Notes under the pieces: generated by a model | Told to the model about the DNA's origin: nothing | Seen by the model: the letters and a program-made list of their open reading frames with translations, nothing else | Database searches by the model: none | Translations under genes and position numbers: made by a program | Origin: Brachybacterium sp. P6-10-X1 | GTDB lineage: Bacteria; Actinomycetota; Actinomycetes; Actinomycetales; Dermabacteraceae | NCBI RefSeq assembly: GCF_001969445.1 | Contig: NZ_CP017297.1 | Coordinates: forward strand, 2,666,001 to 2,730,000 | Direction of reading: 5' to 3' | DNA length: 64,000 nt | In this document: positions 1 to 9,187 of the stretch, piece after piece | How positions within the stretch are numbered: the stretch's first letter is position 1 | Layout of the letters: each line of letters begins with the position of its first letter

Positions 1-1405
1 GCCACAGGTCGTGGCCGCCGCCGCGGGCGGCCCGGACGTCGGCGTAGGGCAGGTACAGCGCGACGTCCGCGCCCGGTTCCCCCTGGCGCAGGGCGGCGCA
101 CATCCGGGTGAGGTGGGCGGTGAGCTCGCGCATCGCGGGCCACCAGGCGTTGCGGTCGTCGAGGGCGCCGGCGGCGTAGAACGTCCAGCCCAGACCCGGC
201 GCGTCGGGCGCGGAGTAGGGCCAGCCGTGCCCCACGAAGTGCGTGATCCCCAGCAGCAGGTGCTCGTGCGCCTCCCCCAGCAGATCCAGCGGCGCGGCGC
301 GGAAGGACGGGGAGTGCGCCCAGGTCCAGACCTCGCTGGAGACCACCTCGCGCCGGGCGAGGTGAGCGGCGGAGGAGGCCCAGCGGGACTGTGTCAGCGC
401 GGTCCATCCGGCGCCCTCCCCCTCGATGAGGTGGGCGCCCTGCTGGGCGCTGAGGGTGATCGGCGGTTCTCCGTAACCCTGCAGCCGGAAGCGGACCCCG
501 TGCTCCTCCGCCCAGTCCCGGCACACCGCCACGAAGTTCTCCTCGACCAGCTCGGAGAGGGTCCGCCCGTAGTCCTCGCGCACCTCGGCGGCGCCGGGGC
601 CGTCGACCTGCAGCAGGTGCAGCACGGGCAGCAGGTCGTAGCCGCGTCGGTCCCGGAAGTGCGCGGGCAGACCCGCGGTCCATCCCGCCTCGTACACCTC
701 GAGGCTGTCGCTGAAGACGGTGCCGAGCAGCTCCGCGGGCACCGCATCCAGCACGGCCCCGCCCACCGTGTCGAGGTGATGGCGCACGGCAGCAGCGCTG
801 AGGTGGTCGACCACCGGTCCCTCGGCGCCCGCCGCGGCGCGCTTGACCTGCTGCCCGGTCACCTCCGACCAGGCGATCAGCACGGTGCGGGGTCCGCGGC
901 CGGCCGGGATCTCCAGGCGGTCGCCCGGGACGGGCACGGGAGTCCATCCTGCGGGCGGGGATCCGTCCCCGAGGTGGACGGAGACGAGCTCGTCGCCGGG
1001 CCAGGACGGCGTGAGCTGCCGGCTCAGCGGCTGGGGCCCGAGGTCCCGGCGCTCCCAGCGCAGGCGCCTCGAGGCGTGCTCGGGGCCGACGTGGGCGCCG
1101 CCGTAGGACCAGCCGCTGCCGAGGGTCACGTCCAGACGCAGGCCCAGCTCGCGCGCTCGCTCGGCGGCGTGGCGCACGTGGGCGAGCACCTCGCGGGAGA
1201 GATACTCCGGGGAGTCCGGGCGCAGCGGGTACACCAGCGCGATCTCCGCCCCGCCGAGTCCGGCCGCGGCCATGGCACGCAGCTCGCGATCGATCTCGTC
1301 GCGCTCGACGTCCGGCCCGAACCACCACCAGCGCATCATGGGCCGGGCGGCCGGGTCCGGATGCGTCGAGGCGTCGAGGACCTGCTGGACGGTGTGGCTG
1401 CTCAT
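1..1405 (-). CDS. GH106-like alpha-L-rhamnosidase, C-terminus cut by window edge
   Basis: Read from the ATG at 1405, the frame stays open for 468 codons to base 1, so only the N-terminal part is present. The start of the protein carries RPMMRWWWFGPDVERDEIDREL followed by an AAGLGGAEIALVYPL-type stretch, which resembles the first strand and helix of the glycoside hydrolase family 106 barrel (alpha-L-rhamnosidases, usually 900 residues or more). Further in, repeated Trp-rich segments and an ITHFVGHGWPYS region fit a large barrel glycosidase. No signal peptide is visible, so it probably acts in the cytoplasm on an imported rhamnoside. It is the last visible gene of the 7335-to-1 operon, 62 nt behind an oxidoreductase gene. 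The family call is from remembered motifs, not a search. Confidence 0.7.
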   Translation of the reverse strand, partial: MSSHTVQQVLDASTHPDPAARPMMRWWWFGPDVERDEIDRELRAMAAAGLGGAEIALVYPLRPDSPEYLSREVLAHVRHAAERARELGLRLDVTLGSGWSYGGAHVGPEHASRRLRWERRDLGPQPLSRQLTPSWPGDELVSVHLGDGSPPAGWTPVPVPGDRLEIPAGRGPRTVLIAWSEVTGQQVKRAAAGAEGPVVDHLSAAAVRHHLDTVGGAVLDAVPAELLGTVFSDSLEVYEAGWTAGLPAHFRDRRGYDLLPVLHLLQVDGPGAAEVREDYGRTLSELVEENFVAVCRDWAEEHGVRFRLQGYGEPPITLSAQQGAHLIEGEGAGWTALTQSRWASSAAHLARREVVSSEVWTWAHSPSFRAAPLDLLGEAHEHLLLGITHFVGHGWPYSAPDAPGLGWTFYAAGALDDRNAWWPAMRELTAHLTRMCAALRQGEPGADVALYLPYADVRAARGGGHDLW

Positions 1406-1467
1406 CGTTCACTTCCGGACGAGGGTCGACGCCGGACGGGGCCGACGCCGGGCGGGGGTGGGAGGCG

Positions 1468-2679
1468 TCAGGCGGACGCGGCGCCGGGGGACATCGCCGG
1501 TCCGGCCGCGGTGATCGGGCTCCACGTGTGCACGGCTGCTGCGCTGGCCCAGGGGACGCCGAGCTCGCTGAAGGGGCGGCCGGTCTCCAGGGCCCGGAGC
1601 AGGGTCTGCTCGATGTTCTCGACCACCGGATGCTCGGCCTCGCCCGTGCCGTGCCAGATGACCGATCCGGCGCTGATCGGGGTCGGGTCCGGGGCGGACT
1701 GGATCGCCTCCAGCACGGCGCTGAAGGCGCCGGTGTCGGCCAGCGGGGAGATCAGCGGGACCTCGCGGTCGCGGACGTGAGCGATGAGGTTCTCCAGCAG
1801 ATCGGCCCGCTGGTGGCTGAGCTCGGCGGCGGTCCCGTCCGCCGCGGCGCGCACGGAGGTGTCCTCCGTGTAGAGCAGGCGGTGGCTGCCGGCCGAGCCG
1901 GTGACCTCGATCCAGGGCGCGGACTGCTCCGGCGCGGTGGTGGTCAGGGCGCAGAGGACCACGGGCCCCTCGCCCGCCGGCTCGATCCGCAGGAAGGCGG
2001 TGTCGTCGGCCTCGATGTCGTGGGCGCGGCGCAGCTCGGTGGTGACCGCGGCGATGTCGGCGACCTCGTCGATACCGGCGACCGCGAGGGCCGCGTGCAC
2101 GGAATGGGCGAGCGGGTTGGTGGCGACCCCGTCGGCCACGCGACGGCCGTCCAGGCGGCGCCGGCCCGCCCAGGCCGAGCGCCGGTAGTAGGCGCGGTCC
2201 CGGCTCCACGCGCCGTACGCCCGCACCGCGACATCCGCTCCGAACGCGCCGGCGGCGACCTCCTCGCGCAGCAGGTCCACGCCGGTGCCGCCACGGGCCT
2301 GGAAACCGACCTGCACCGAGCGTCGGGCGGCCCGGGCGGCCTCCAGCAGCTCTCCGTGGTCGGCCAGTGCCGGGACCGGCGGCTTCTCGAGGTAGACGTC
2401 GAGCCCGGCGGCGAGGGCCTCGGTGGTCAGCGGCACGTGGGTGTCGATCGGGGTGGCGATCACGACGATCTCGGGGCGGTCCTCGACGGGCACGGTCTCC
2501 AGCAGGGCGGCGAGACTGCGGTGGTGGATCGCCGCGAGCTCCGCGGGCGACTCGGCGACGTCGACCACCCCGACCAGGCGTGCCGTCCCGGCGGCGTCGA
2601 GGCGCGCGAGCCGGCGCAGGTGCACCGCGCCGAAGCCGCGGGTCCCGATCAGCGCGATCCGTGCGGGATCGACGGTCAC
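1468..2679 (-). CDS. Gfo/Idh/MocA-family oxidoreductase
   Basis: A 403-residue NAD(P)-dependent sugar oxidoreductase. The N-terminus has a Rossmann motif (ALIGTRGFGAVHL, about residues 9-21), and YLEKPPVPAL carries the family's EKP lysine near residue 98. The rest forms the alpha/beta substrate domain. The GTG start at 2679 overlaps the stop of the upstream oxidoreductase as GTGA, so the two are probably translationally coupled. It is likely to oxidise, reduce or epimerise a sugar released from the glycoside that the operon imports. The exact substrate cannot be read from the sequence. Confidence 0.85.
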   Translation of the reverse strand: MTVDPARIALIGTRGFGAVHLRRLARLDAAGTARLVGVVDVAESPAELAAIHHRSLAALLETVPVEDRPEIVVIATPIDTHVPLTTEALAAGLDVYLEKPPVPALADHGELLEAARAARRSVQVGFQARGGTGVDLLREEVAAGAFGADVAVRAYGAWSRDRAYYRRSAWAGRRRLDGRRVADGVATNPLAHSVHAALAVAGIDEVADIAAVTTELRRAHDIEADDTAFLRIEPAGEGPVVLCALTTTAPEQSAPWIEVTGSAGSHRLLYTEDTSVRAAADGTAAELSHQRADLLENLIAHVRDREVPLISPLADTGAFSAVLEAIQSAPDPTPISAGSVIWHGTGEAEHPVVENIEQTLLRALETGRPFSELGVPWASAAAVHTWSPITAAGPAMSPGAASA

Positions 2680-4061
2680 CGGACGGCCCCGGTCGACGAG
2701 GAGGCGGCCGAGGCGGGGGCCCGGTGCCCCCCGCGGCCCAGGTCCAGGCCCAGGAAGTCCGCGACGTCGACCGGCCCCCCGGTGGCGAGGGACTCGTTGC
2801 CGCAGATGCCGACGGAGATCGCACGGAACCCGTCGCGGTGGTCGGAGGGTCGGCCCAGCTCATCGTCCGTGGGCCCCACGAACACGTCGCGCAGCAGCAG
2901 GGCGTCGCCGCCGCCGTGACCTCCGACCCCGTCGGGGATCTCCACCTCGCGGGCGGGTTCGAAGTGCTTCTGGACCACGAGATGCTCACCGCGCTGCCGG
3001 GCTCCGGCATCGGCCGCCGTCACGGCGACGGCGCTGGGGTCCACGTGCATGGCGGAGTGTCCGGGTCCGTCCTTCGCGATCACCTCGGCGCGCTCGACCA
3101 CCTCGAGCTCGGCCCGGCCGCGCGTGCCGCCCACGGCCACGCGGTATCCCTCCCAGGGGCTGTGGGCGGTCAGGGCGTAGGTGAGGACGGGACCGCCGGC
3201 GTAATCGACGATCGCGGTGAGGTTGTCCTCGGTGGTGATGCCGGCGTCGAACACGGACCGGTCGCGCTGGTACCCGTCGTGCTGCTCCGCCTCGAGATAG
3301 AGGGCCTCGAGCCGCTCGTCCGAGCGCAGGTCCAGCTCGAAGGGATCGTGCGGCCCGTCGTGGGTGCCGCGCTCAGGCAGGGGCGGCCGTCCGCGCTCGG
3401 CGGCCGCCTCGGCCCCGTAGAAGCGCAGGCCGCCGCGCGCATAGACCCGCACGGGGGTGTCCGCGATCCACCAGTTCACCAGATCGAAGTGGTGGGCGGC
3501 CTTGTGGACGAACAGGCCGCCGCTGTTGGTCTTCTCGCGGTGCCAGCGACGGAAGTAGTCCGCGCCGTGCTGGACGTCCAGCACCCACTCGAAGGTCACG
3601 GAGACCACCTCGCCGATCTCGCCGGAGGCGATGACCTGCTTCAGCGCGGTGTTGCGGGGGCTGTAGCGGTAGTTGAAGGTCACCACCACGCGGCGTCCGG
3701 TGCGGTCGATCGCGTCGTCGATGGCGCGGGCCGACGGGGCGTCGATGGTCAGGGGCTTCTCGACCACCACGTCGGCCCCGGCCTCCAGGGACCGCACCAC
3801 GTGCTCGGCGTGCAGCCGATCCACGCTGGTGACGATGACGCGGTCCACGCGCTGGTCGCGGATGACGTCCTCGAGCTGCTCGGGACCGGCCAGGACCACG
3901 TCGGCGAAGGCGCCGTGGCGGTCGCGGTGGAACTCGCGGCGGGTCGGGTTGATGTCCAGCAGCGCCACCAGCTCGGCGACGTCGGCGTGGGGTCCGGCGA
4001 TCGCGTCGAGATACATCTGGGCACGGTGGCCGGAACCGATCAGGGCATAACGGGTGGGCAT
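2676..4061 (-). CDS. Gfo/Idh/MocA-family oxidoreductase
   Basis: A 461-residue oxidoreductase, longer than the usual 330-400 of the family. It starts MPTRYALIGSGHRAQMYLDA (a GxGxxx Rossmann loop, here GSGHRA) and carries the EKP motif in VVVEKPLTID near residue 98. NYRYSP and the GGLFVHKAAHHFDLVNWW region near 200 supply the catalytic His-containing segment. The ATG at 4061 was chosen because AGGAG lies 5 nt upstream; the frame is open further upstream but there lies antisense-shifted within the permease gene. It overlaps the next oxidoreductase by 4 nt. Two different Gfo/Idh/MocA enzymes in one ABC operon suggest oxidation-reduction steps on the imported glycoside, as in known oxidation-elimination glycosidase systems. 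Confidence 0.85.
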   Translation of the reverse strand: MPTRYALIGSGHRAQMYLDAIAGPHADVAELVALLDINPTRREFHRDRHGAFADVVLAGPEQLEDVIRDQRVDRVIVTSVDRLHAEHVVRSLEAGADVVVEKPLTIDAPSARAIDDAIDRTGRRVVVTFNYRYSPRNTALKQVIASGEIGEVVSVTFEWVLDVQHGADYFRRWHREKTNSGGLFVHKAAHHFDLVNWWIADTPVRVYARGGLRFYGAEAAAERGRPPLPERGTHDGPHDPFELDLRSDERLEALYLEAEQHDGYQRDRSVFDAGITTEDNLTAIVDYAGGPVLTYALTAHSPWEGYRVAVGGTRGRAELEVVERAEVIAKDGPGHSAMHVDPSAVAVTAADAGARQRGEHLVVQKHFEPAREVEIPDGVGGHGGGDALLLRDVFVGPTDDELGRPSDHRDGFRAISVGICGNESLATGGPVDVADFLGLDLGRGGHRAPASAASSSTGAVR

Positions 4062-4099
4062 GGGACTCCTGGACGAGGGGTGGGCGGAAGAACGGGGAC

Positions 4100-5011
4100 C
4101 TACTTGATGCCGGTGGTGGCGAAGCCCTTGATGAGGAACCGCTGGCCGAACAGGAACACCAGGAACAGCGGGATCAACGAGACCACCGACATGGCGAACA
4201 TCGCCCCCCAGTCGGAGGAGCCCTGGGTGTCCAGGAAGGACTTCAGCGCCAGCGGCACCGTGAAGTTGTCCGGGGTGGTCAGGTAGATCAGCGACCCGAA
4301 GAAGTCGTTCCACATCCACATGAAGGTGAAGATCGTGGTCGTCGCCAGCGCCGGCAGCATGAGCGGCAGGATCACCTGGAAGAAGATCCGGAAATGTCCG
4401 CAGCCGTCGATGCGCGCGGCCTCGTCGAGCTCCTTGGGGATGCCGCGGATGAACTGGACCATGAGGAACACGAAGAACGCATCCGTGGCCAGGAACTTCG
4501 GCAGGATCAGCGGCAGCATCGTGTTCACCCAGCCGGTCTGGCTGAAGATGATGTACTGCGGCACGATCACCACATGGATCGGCAGCATCAACGTCATCAG
4601 CATGACCGCGAACGCGATGTTCCGGCCCCAGAACTTCAGCCGGGCGAAGGCGTAGGCCGTCAGCGAGCAGGCGACCAGGTTGCCGACCACGCACCCCAGC
4701 ACCAGCAGCGTCGAATTGATCAGGTAGTGGGAGAACGGCTGGGCCAGGGATTCCCAGCCGCGGATGTAGTTGGAGAAGTCGAAGCTGATCGGGAACAAGC
4801 TGGGATTGCGGAAGATCTCGTCGTTGGGACGCAACGAGGAGACCACCATCCACAGCAGCGGATAGATCATCACGAGGGACGCGATGATCATCACCGCGTG
4901 CCGCAGGGCGCGGCGCACGAGCCGCTTCGGACGGCGCCGACGCACCGGGGCGGCGGCCCCCTGGTCGGCGGTGAGCGGGGCGGGGGTCGGTCGGCTCTGC
5001 AGATCAGTCAT
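4100..5011 (-). CDS. Carbohydrate ABC transporter permease, MalG-type
   Basis: A 303-residue inner-membrane permease of the CUT1 sugar family. A basic N-terminal tail (about residues 25-37, RRRRPKRLVRRAL) precedes the first membrane helix. The EAA loop that docks to the ATPase is visible as KELDEAARIDGCGHFRIFFQVILPL in the C-terminal half. It overlaps the upstream permease gene by 8 nt. No ATPase gene is present in the operon, which is common for actinobacterial CUT1 importers that share a housekeeping MsiK-type ATPase (established for Streptomyces; inferred here). Confidence 0.92.
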   Translation of the reverse strand: MTDLQSRPTPAPLTADQGAAAPVRRRRPKRLVRRALRHAVMIIASLVMIYPLLWMVVSSLRPNDEIFRNPSLFPISFDFSNYIRGWESLAQPFSHYLINSTLLVLGCVVGNLVACSLTAYAFARLKFWGRNIAFAVMLMTLMLPIHVVIVPQYIIFSQTGWVNTMLPLILPKFLATDAFFVFLMVQFIRGIPKELDEAARIDGCGHFRIFFQVILPLMLPALATTTIFTFMWMWNDFFGSLIYLTTPDNFTVPLALKSFLDTQGSSDWGAMFAMSVVSLIPLFLVFLFGQRFLIKGFATTGIK

Positions 5012-5942
5012 CGTAGAACACCCAGAACTTGGAGACGAAGAAGTTGATGGCCGTGAAGATCCCGACGATGATCAGCAACAGCCAGGCCATCGCGGAGGCG
5101 TATCCCATGTCGAACTGGGTGAAGCCCTTCTGATACAGGTACAGCGTGTAGAACATCGTCGAATCCGACGGGCCGCCGGTGCCGCCGGAGACCACGAACG
5201 CCTGCGTGAAGGACTGGAAGGCGTTGATCACCTGCAGCACGACATTGAAGAAGATGATCGGCGTCAGCAGCGGGATGGTGATCCGGAAGAACCGCGCCAG
5301 CTTCGAGGCACCGTCCACGGCGGCGGCCTCGTAGTACATCTCCGGGATCTGTCGCAGTCCGGCCAGGAAGATGATCATCGGCGAGCCGAAGGTCCATACG
5401 TGCAACAGGATGATCGTGCCCAGCGCCGTGTCCGGATTGGAGACCCAGCCGGGCAGGTTCTCGAATCCGAGCATCGCCCCGACCTGGTTGACCAGGCCGT
5501 TGGCCCCGAACATCTGGCGCCACAGGATCGCGATGGCCACCGAACCGCCCAGCAGCGAGGGCAGGTAGAACACGGAGCGGTAGAAGGACAGCCCCTTCAG
5601 CCCCTGGTTCAGCAGCACCGCCAGCAGCAGCGCCATGATCAGTTGCAGCGGGGTCCCGACGAACACGTAGATGAACGTGACCACCAGCGAGTTGTGCAGG
5701 CGGGAGTCGCCGATCATCTGCTTGATGTTGGCCAGGCCCGTGAACTCCGGCGGAGCCAGCAGGCTGTAATCGGTGAAGGCGAGCACGAAGGACGCGATCA
5801 TCGGGATCAGCGTGATCCCGAGGAACCCCAGCAGCCAGGGGGCCATGAACGCCAGACCCGCCTTGTTGTCGGGATACTTCTCCTTCGGACCGCCCTTCTT
5901 GCGGTTCTTCGCCAGCTGGGTGAGTTCTCCGACCGCACTCAT
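5004..5942 (-). CDS. Carbohydrate ABC transporter permease, MalF-type
   Basis: A 312-residue permease with six predicted membrane helices, the first being LAFMAPWLLGFLGITLIPMI near residue 30. The EAA loop reads EMYYEAAAVDGASKLARFFRITIPLLTP around residues 205-230. It pairs with the MalG-type permease, whose gene overlaps its end. The start at 5942 has a weak GGGAAT-like ribosome site. Together with the receptor at 6031-7335 it forms the import channel of the rhamnoside-type locus. Confidence 0.92.
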   Translation of the reverse strand: MSAVGELTQLAKNRKKGGPKEKYPDNKAGLAFMAPWLLGFLGITLIPMIASFVLAFTDYSLLAPPEFTGLANIKQMIGDSRLHNSLVVTFIYVFVGTPLQLIMALLLAVLLNQGLKGLSFYRSVFYLPSLLGGSVAIAILWRQMFGANGLVNQVGAMLGFENLPGWVSNPDTALGTIILLHVWTFGSPMIIFLAGLRQIPEMYYEAAAVDGASKLARFFRITIPLLTPIIFFNVVLQVINAFQSFTQAFVVSGGTGGPSDSTMFYTLYLYQKGFTQFDMGYASAMAWLLLIIVGIFTAINFFVSKFWVFYDD

Positions 5943-6030
5943 AGGCTCATTCCCTTCGTCGATGGGGCCGCGTCGCCGTCCCGGCGGGGGCGGCTGCCTC
6001 GCCGGGCACGGCGACGCGGCGCGGGGTCTG

Positions 6031-7335
6031 TCAACCCAGGGCCGTGGTCAGGTCGTCGAGCACGCGCTGGCCGGCCTCGGCCGTGGTCAGCTCGCCGAAG
6101 AGCATCTCCTCGCCGGCGCGGGTGAGGATGTCCTCGAACTGGCCACCGCCCTGGGGCGTGATCTCCGGGGGATCGCCGAGCTCCTCCTCGATCGCCTCGA
6201 GATAGTCGACGGCCTTCGTGTTCGCCTCGTCGAGATCCGGCACGATCGCCTCACGGACGGTGAGGTTGCCGGGCACGCCGCGCTCGACCGAGAGGATCTT
6301 GCCGGCGTCCGGCGAGTTCACGAGGTAGTCGACGAAGGCCACCGCCGCCTCGGGGTTCGCCGACTGGGCGGAGACCGCCCAGTACATGGAGGCCTTGTAC
6401 CAGAGCTCGGCGTCGGCGGCGGAGCCGGTCATCGACGGCGGTCGCAGCACGGTCACGCCCTCGGGGACGAGTTCGTCGTGGGCGACCACCTGATTGGACC
6501 AGGCCACGGTCATGGCCGCCTTGCCGGTGCCGAACAGCGCCTGGTCCATCGAGCGGGAGGCGTCCTCGACGGACACGCTGGCCCCCGGGCCGGCCCCGGT
6601 CTCCTGGATCTTCTTCGCGTACTCGAACCAGGCGGTCGCCGTCTCCGCGTCGAAGCCGGCGGCGCCGTCCTTGTACTGGTCCTGCCCGGATTGGCGCACG
6701 TACACCTGGAACAGGCCCTGGATCATGCCCATCTGGGTCATGCCGTAGATGCCGTCCTCGGTGGCCTCCGAGATCTGCACGGCCGTGTCCAGGAGGGTGT
6801 CCCAGGTCCAGGTGGTGTCGTCGGGGATCTCGACCCCGGCCTCCTCGAAGATCACGGGGTTGATGAGGAAGGCGAAGGCGTTCAGCCCGGCGTTGATGGC
6901 GGCGAGACCGACATCGGGCAGCTCGCCCACCTCCACCGATCCGGGGGCGAACTCCGAGGTGTCCAGGCCCGCCTCGGCGAGGTCGAGCAGCGCGCCGCGA
7001 CCGCCGTACTCGGCGAGATACTTCTCGTCCATCTGGACGATGTCGGGGAAGTCGCCGCCGGCGGTCTGGGTGGCGAGCTTGTCCCAGTAGCCGCTCCACT
7101 CCCCCGGCTCCTGGGAGATGGTGACGTCGGGAGCGACCTCCTTGTACGCCTCGACGACGTTCTTGGTGTTCTCGTTGCGGGCGGGGTTGCCCCACCAGGC
7201 CAGGCGGAGCGAGGCGGAGCCGTCCTCCCCGGAGCCTCCACCGGAGCCGCCGGCGGCGTTCGGACCGCAGGCGGCGAGTCCGGCGAGTCCAGGGACCGCG
7301 AGTCCGAGGGCGAGAGCCTTCCGTCGTGTGAACAT
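6031..7335 (-). CDS. Sugar ABC transporter substrate-binding lipoprotein
   Basis: A 434-residue extracytoplasmic receptor. The signal peptide MFTRRKALALGLAVPGLAGLAAC has an Arg pair and a lipobox LAAC with the acylated Cys at 23, followed by a Gly/Ser linker. LRLAWWGNPARNENTKNVVEAYKE is the typical start of a CUT1 oligosaccharide receptor. The ATG at 7335 was preferred over an in-frame upstream start because AGGAG lies 6 nt before it and the signal peptide begins there. It is the first gene of the minus-strand operon and shares a regulatory region with a second, related receptor at 7898. Confidence 0.92.
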   Translation of the reverse strand: MFTRRKALALGLAVPGLAGLAACGPNAAGGSGGGSGEDGSASLRLAWWGNPARNENTKNVVEAYKEVAPDVTISQEPGEWSGYWDKLATQTAGGDFPDIVQMDEKYLAEYGGRGALLDLAEAGLDTSEFAPGSVEVGELPDVGLAAINAGLNAFAFLINPVIFEEAGVEIPDDTTWTWDTLLDTAVQISEATEDGIYGMTQMGMIQGLFQVYVRQSGQDQYKDGAAGFDAETATAWFEYAKKIQETGAGPGASVSVEDASRSMDQALFGTGKAAMTVAWSNQVVAHDELVPEGVTVLRPPSMTGSAADAELWYKASMYWAVSAQSANPEAAVAFVDYLVNSPDAGKILSVERGVPGNLTVREAIVPDLDEANTKAVDYLEAIEEELGDPPEITPQGGGQFEDILTRAGEEMLFGELTTAEAGQRVLDDLTTALG

Positions 7336-7525
7336 CAGATCTCCTGTGATCAGAGGGTGCAGCGGAATGAGGGCGATGGTCGAGCGATCCCGGGATCGCT
7401 CTGCGGTGGCGCGGTCGGCGGTACTGCTCTGTGCGGCCGTCCCGTCATGAAAGGTTTCATCTCGAGCGCCGGGACGTCCGGCGCTCAGCGCCCGTCGCCG
7501 GATCGACCACGAGACGATGCCCCTC

Positions 7526-7554
7526 AGGAAAGCGCTTGACGGCGCTGGTGTCAA
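7526..7554 (-). promoter_or_regulatory. Promoter of the minus-strand sugar operon with AAGCGCTT operator
   Basis: On the minus strand a TTGACA -35 box (7554-7549) is followed after 17 nt by a TTTCCT -10-like box (7531-7526). The palindrome AAGCGCTT at 7530-7537 overlaps the -10 side. AAGCGCTT cores are common in operators of LacI-family sugar repressors, so repression by such a protein is inferred. Confidence 0.6.
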
Positions 7555-7594
7555 CCCACATCCATCACAGGTGCATCACGCTCAGCGATCGTTA

Positions 7595-7606
7595 TGCAAA
7601 GTTGCA
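7595..7606. promoter_or_regulatory. Palindrome TGCAA-AG-TTGCA
   Basis: A perfect 5+2+5 inverted repeat in an A/T-richer patch of the divergent region. Its size suits a dimeric repressor site. The protein that would bind it is unknown. Confidence 0.4.
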
Positions 7607-7723
7607 ATCGCACTGACCCCCTGACATCGGGCGCGACACGCGGCACGACCTCCCGCTCCGACACCGGGGCGCGACGGTCCAGGCCGCGGACCGACGATCG
7701 GGCTCCGGCGCCGACGGCCTGGA

Positions 7724-7783
7724 TCCGCGTGGACCACGGACGCGCCGGCGGCCCGGGTCCGCGTGGACCACGGACGCACCGGC
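7724..7783. repeat. Pair of 26-nt direct repeats
   Basis: Copies at 7724-7749 and 7758-7783 differ at one position and are spaced 34 nt apart. Each contains the palindrome CGTGG-A-CCACG. They lie about 120-170 nt upstream of the plus-strand receptor start and may be activator or repressor sites. Confidence 0.6.
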
Positions 7784-7833
7784 ACCCTTGTGCCGACGCG
7801 GATCCCGCATTAGTGTGCCACAGCAACTAATAC

Positions 7834-7845
7834 TGAAACGTCTCA
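7834..7845. promoter_or_regulatory. LacI-family type operator TGAAACGTCTCA
   Basis: The 12-mer matches the frequent LacI-family consensus TGAAACGTTTCA at 11 of 12 positions; the flanking ACTGA and TCAGT arms are also complementary. A TAATACT -10-like stretch overlaps it at 7828. It lies 52 nt before the receptor gene at 7898, so it probably controls that operon. Confidence 0.6.
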
Positions 7846-7897
7846 GTCTGCATCCGTCGTCGGGCCTTCCGGGGATGCGGCCACCCCGGAAGGATCG

Positions 7898-9187
7898 ATG
7901 ATGATCACCCGCCGACACACCCTCGCCCTGCTCGCTGCCGCCGGATCGCTGCCCACCCTCGCCGCCTGCGGGCCCGGCGTCTCGCGGGGCTCCGACGGAG
8001 GCGGCGACGCCCTGCGCTTCTCCTGGTGGGGCAACCCGGAGCGGGCCGAGACCACGCGGGCCGTGATCGACCTGTTCCTCGAGAAGAACCCCGACCTGGA
8101 CGTCAGCGGCGAGCCCACGGACATCTCCGGGTACTTCGACAAGCTGGCCACCGCGGTCGCCGCCGGGGACGAGCCCGACGTGATCACCATGGGCGGCGCC
8201 TACCCCGCCGAGTACGCGGCCCGGGACGTGCTGCTGGACCTCGGCACCGTCGAGGACGCGCTCGACCTGTCGGCGATGGACGACGTGGCGCGCACCAACG
8301 GTGAGGTCGACGGCACCCAGGTCGCTGTGACCACCGGGATCAACGCTCCCGGCATGATCGTCAACCCCGCGGTGCTGGAGGCCGCGGGGGTCGAACCGCC
8401 GGATGCGGAGACCTGGACCTGGGAGGACTTCGCCGAGATCTCCGCGGCCGTCAGCGAGAACACCCCGGAGGGGACCTACGGCTCCGGGACGGTGTTCACC
8501 CACGACTCGATCGATCTGTGGGCGCGCCAGCACGGGCAGATCCTGTACACCCGCGACGGCGAGATCGGGGTCGATGCCCAGACCGTGCAGTCCTTCTTCG
8601 AGTTCTCGAAACAGCTCGTGGACTCCGGCGCCTCCCCCGGCGCCGATCAGCTCGTCGAGCTCACCGACGTCGGCCCGGAGCGGACCCTCGTCGGGCGGGG
8701 GCGCGCCGCCTTCATGCTCACCTGGTCCAGCTCGCTGTCGGCGCTGTCGGAGGCCTCCGGTGCGGAGCTCGAGATCGTGAAGGTCCCCGGCGAATCCGTC
8801 GAGGCCGGGGTGTGGCTGCAGTCCTCGCAGTTCTACACGATCTCCGCCCGCACTGCCTCGCCCGAGGCTGCGGCATCCTTCGTGAACTTCCTGGTCAACG
8901 ACCCGGAGGCGGGCGCTCTGATCCTCACCGACCGCGGCGTCCCGGCCGTCGAGGCGGTGCGGCAGGCGATCCTGCCCGAGCTCTCGGCCACCGCGCAGCG
9001 GGAGGTCGAGTACATCTCCGCGCTCGGCGAGATGGACCTGAAGCCCACCTGGATCGGCCCGGCCGGGTCCACGGAGGTCGAGGAGATCACGCCGCGCCAC
9101 CAGAACTCGGTGCTGTTCGGGGACGCGACGGCTCAGGAGGCGGCCCAGGCCTGGCATGACGAGGCCGTCGCCGCGGTCTCAGGATGA
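7898..9187 (+). CDS. Sugar ABC transporter substrate-binding lipoprotein
   Basis: A 429-residue receptor related to the one encoded at 6031-7335: both share SWWGNPER/AWWGNPAR after the linker. The signal peptide has RR at residues 5-6 and a lipobox LAAC with Cys24. The ATG at 7898 follows GGAAGGA; a second ATG follows directly at 7901. The gene overlaps the glycosidase-like gene at 9184 by 4 nt, so receptor and enzyme are co-translated. No permease gene accompanies it on this strand, so it may share the divergent permease pair. Confidence 0.9.
   Translation: MMITRRHTLALLAAAGSLPTLAACGPGVSRGSDGGGDALRFSWWGNPERAETTRAVIDLFLEKNPDLDVSGEPTDISGYFDKLATAVAAGDEPDVITMGGAYPAEYAARDVLLDLGTVEDALDLSAMDDVARTNGEVDGTQVAVTTGINAPGMIVNPAVLEAAGVEPPDAETWTWEDFAEISAAVSENTPEGTYGSGTVFTHDSIDLWARQHGQILYTRDGEIGVDAQTVQSFFEFSKQLVDSGASPGADQLVELTDVGPERTLVGRGRAAFMLTWSSSLSALSEASGAELEIVKVPGESVEAGVWLQSSQFYTISARTASPEAAASFVNFLVNDPEAGALILTDRGVPAVEAVRQAILPELSATAQREVEYISALGEMDLKPTWIGPAGSTEVEEITPRHQNSVLFGDATAQEAAQAWHDEAVAAVSG

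Larger units (their letters stand above)
7336..7897. other. Divergent regulatory region between the two sugar-receptor genes
   Basis: This 562-nt stretch has no credible gene. It holds a minus-strand promoter with an AAGCGCTT palindrome, a TGCAA-AG-TTGCA palindrome, a pair of 26-nt direct repeats and a LacI-type operator near the plus-strand gene; each is listed separately. No regulator gene lies nearby in the window. Confidence 0.7.

Noticed and set aside
11..1780. A 589-codon open frame on the plus strand
   Set aside because: It is antisense to the GH106-like gene and the end of an oxidoreductase gene. Its translation is low-complexity Gly/Ala/Arg/His, typical of shadow frames in high-GC DNA.
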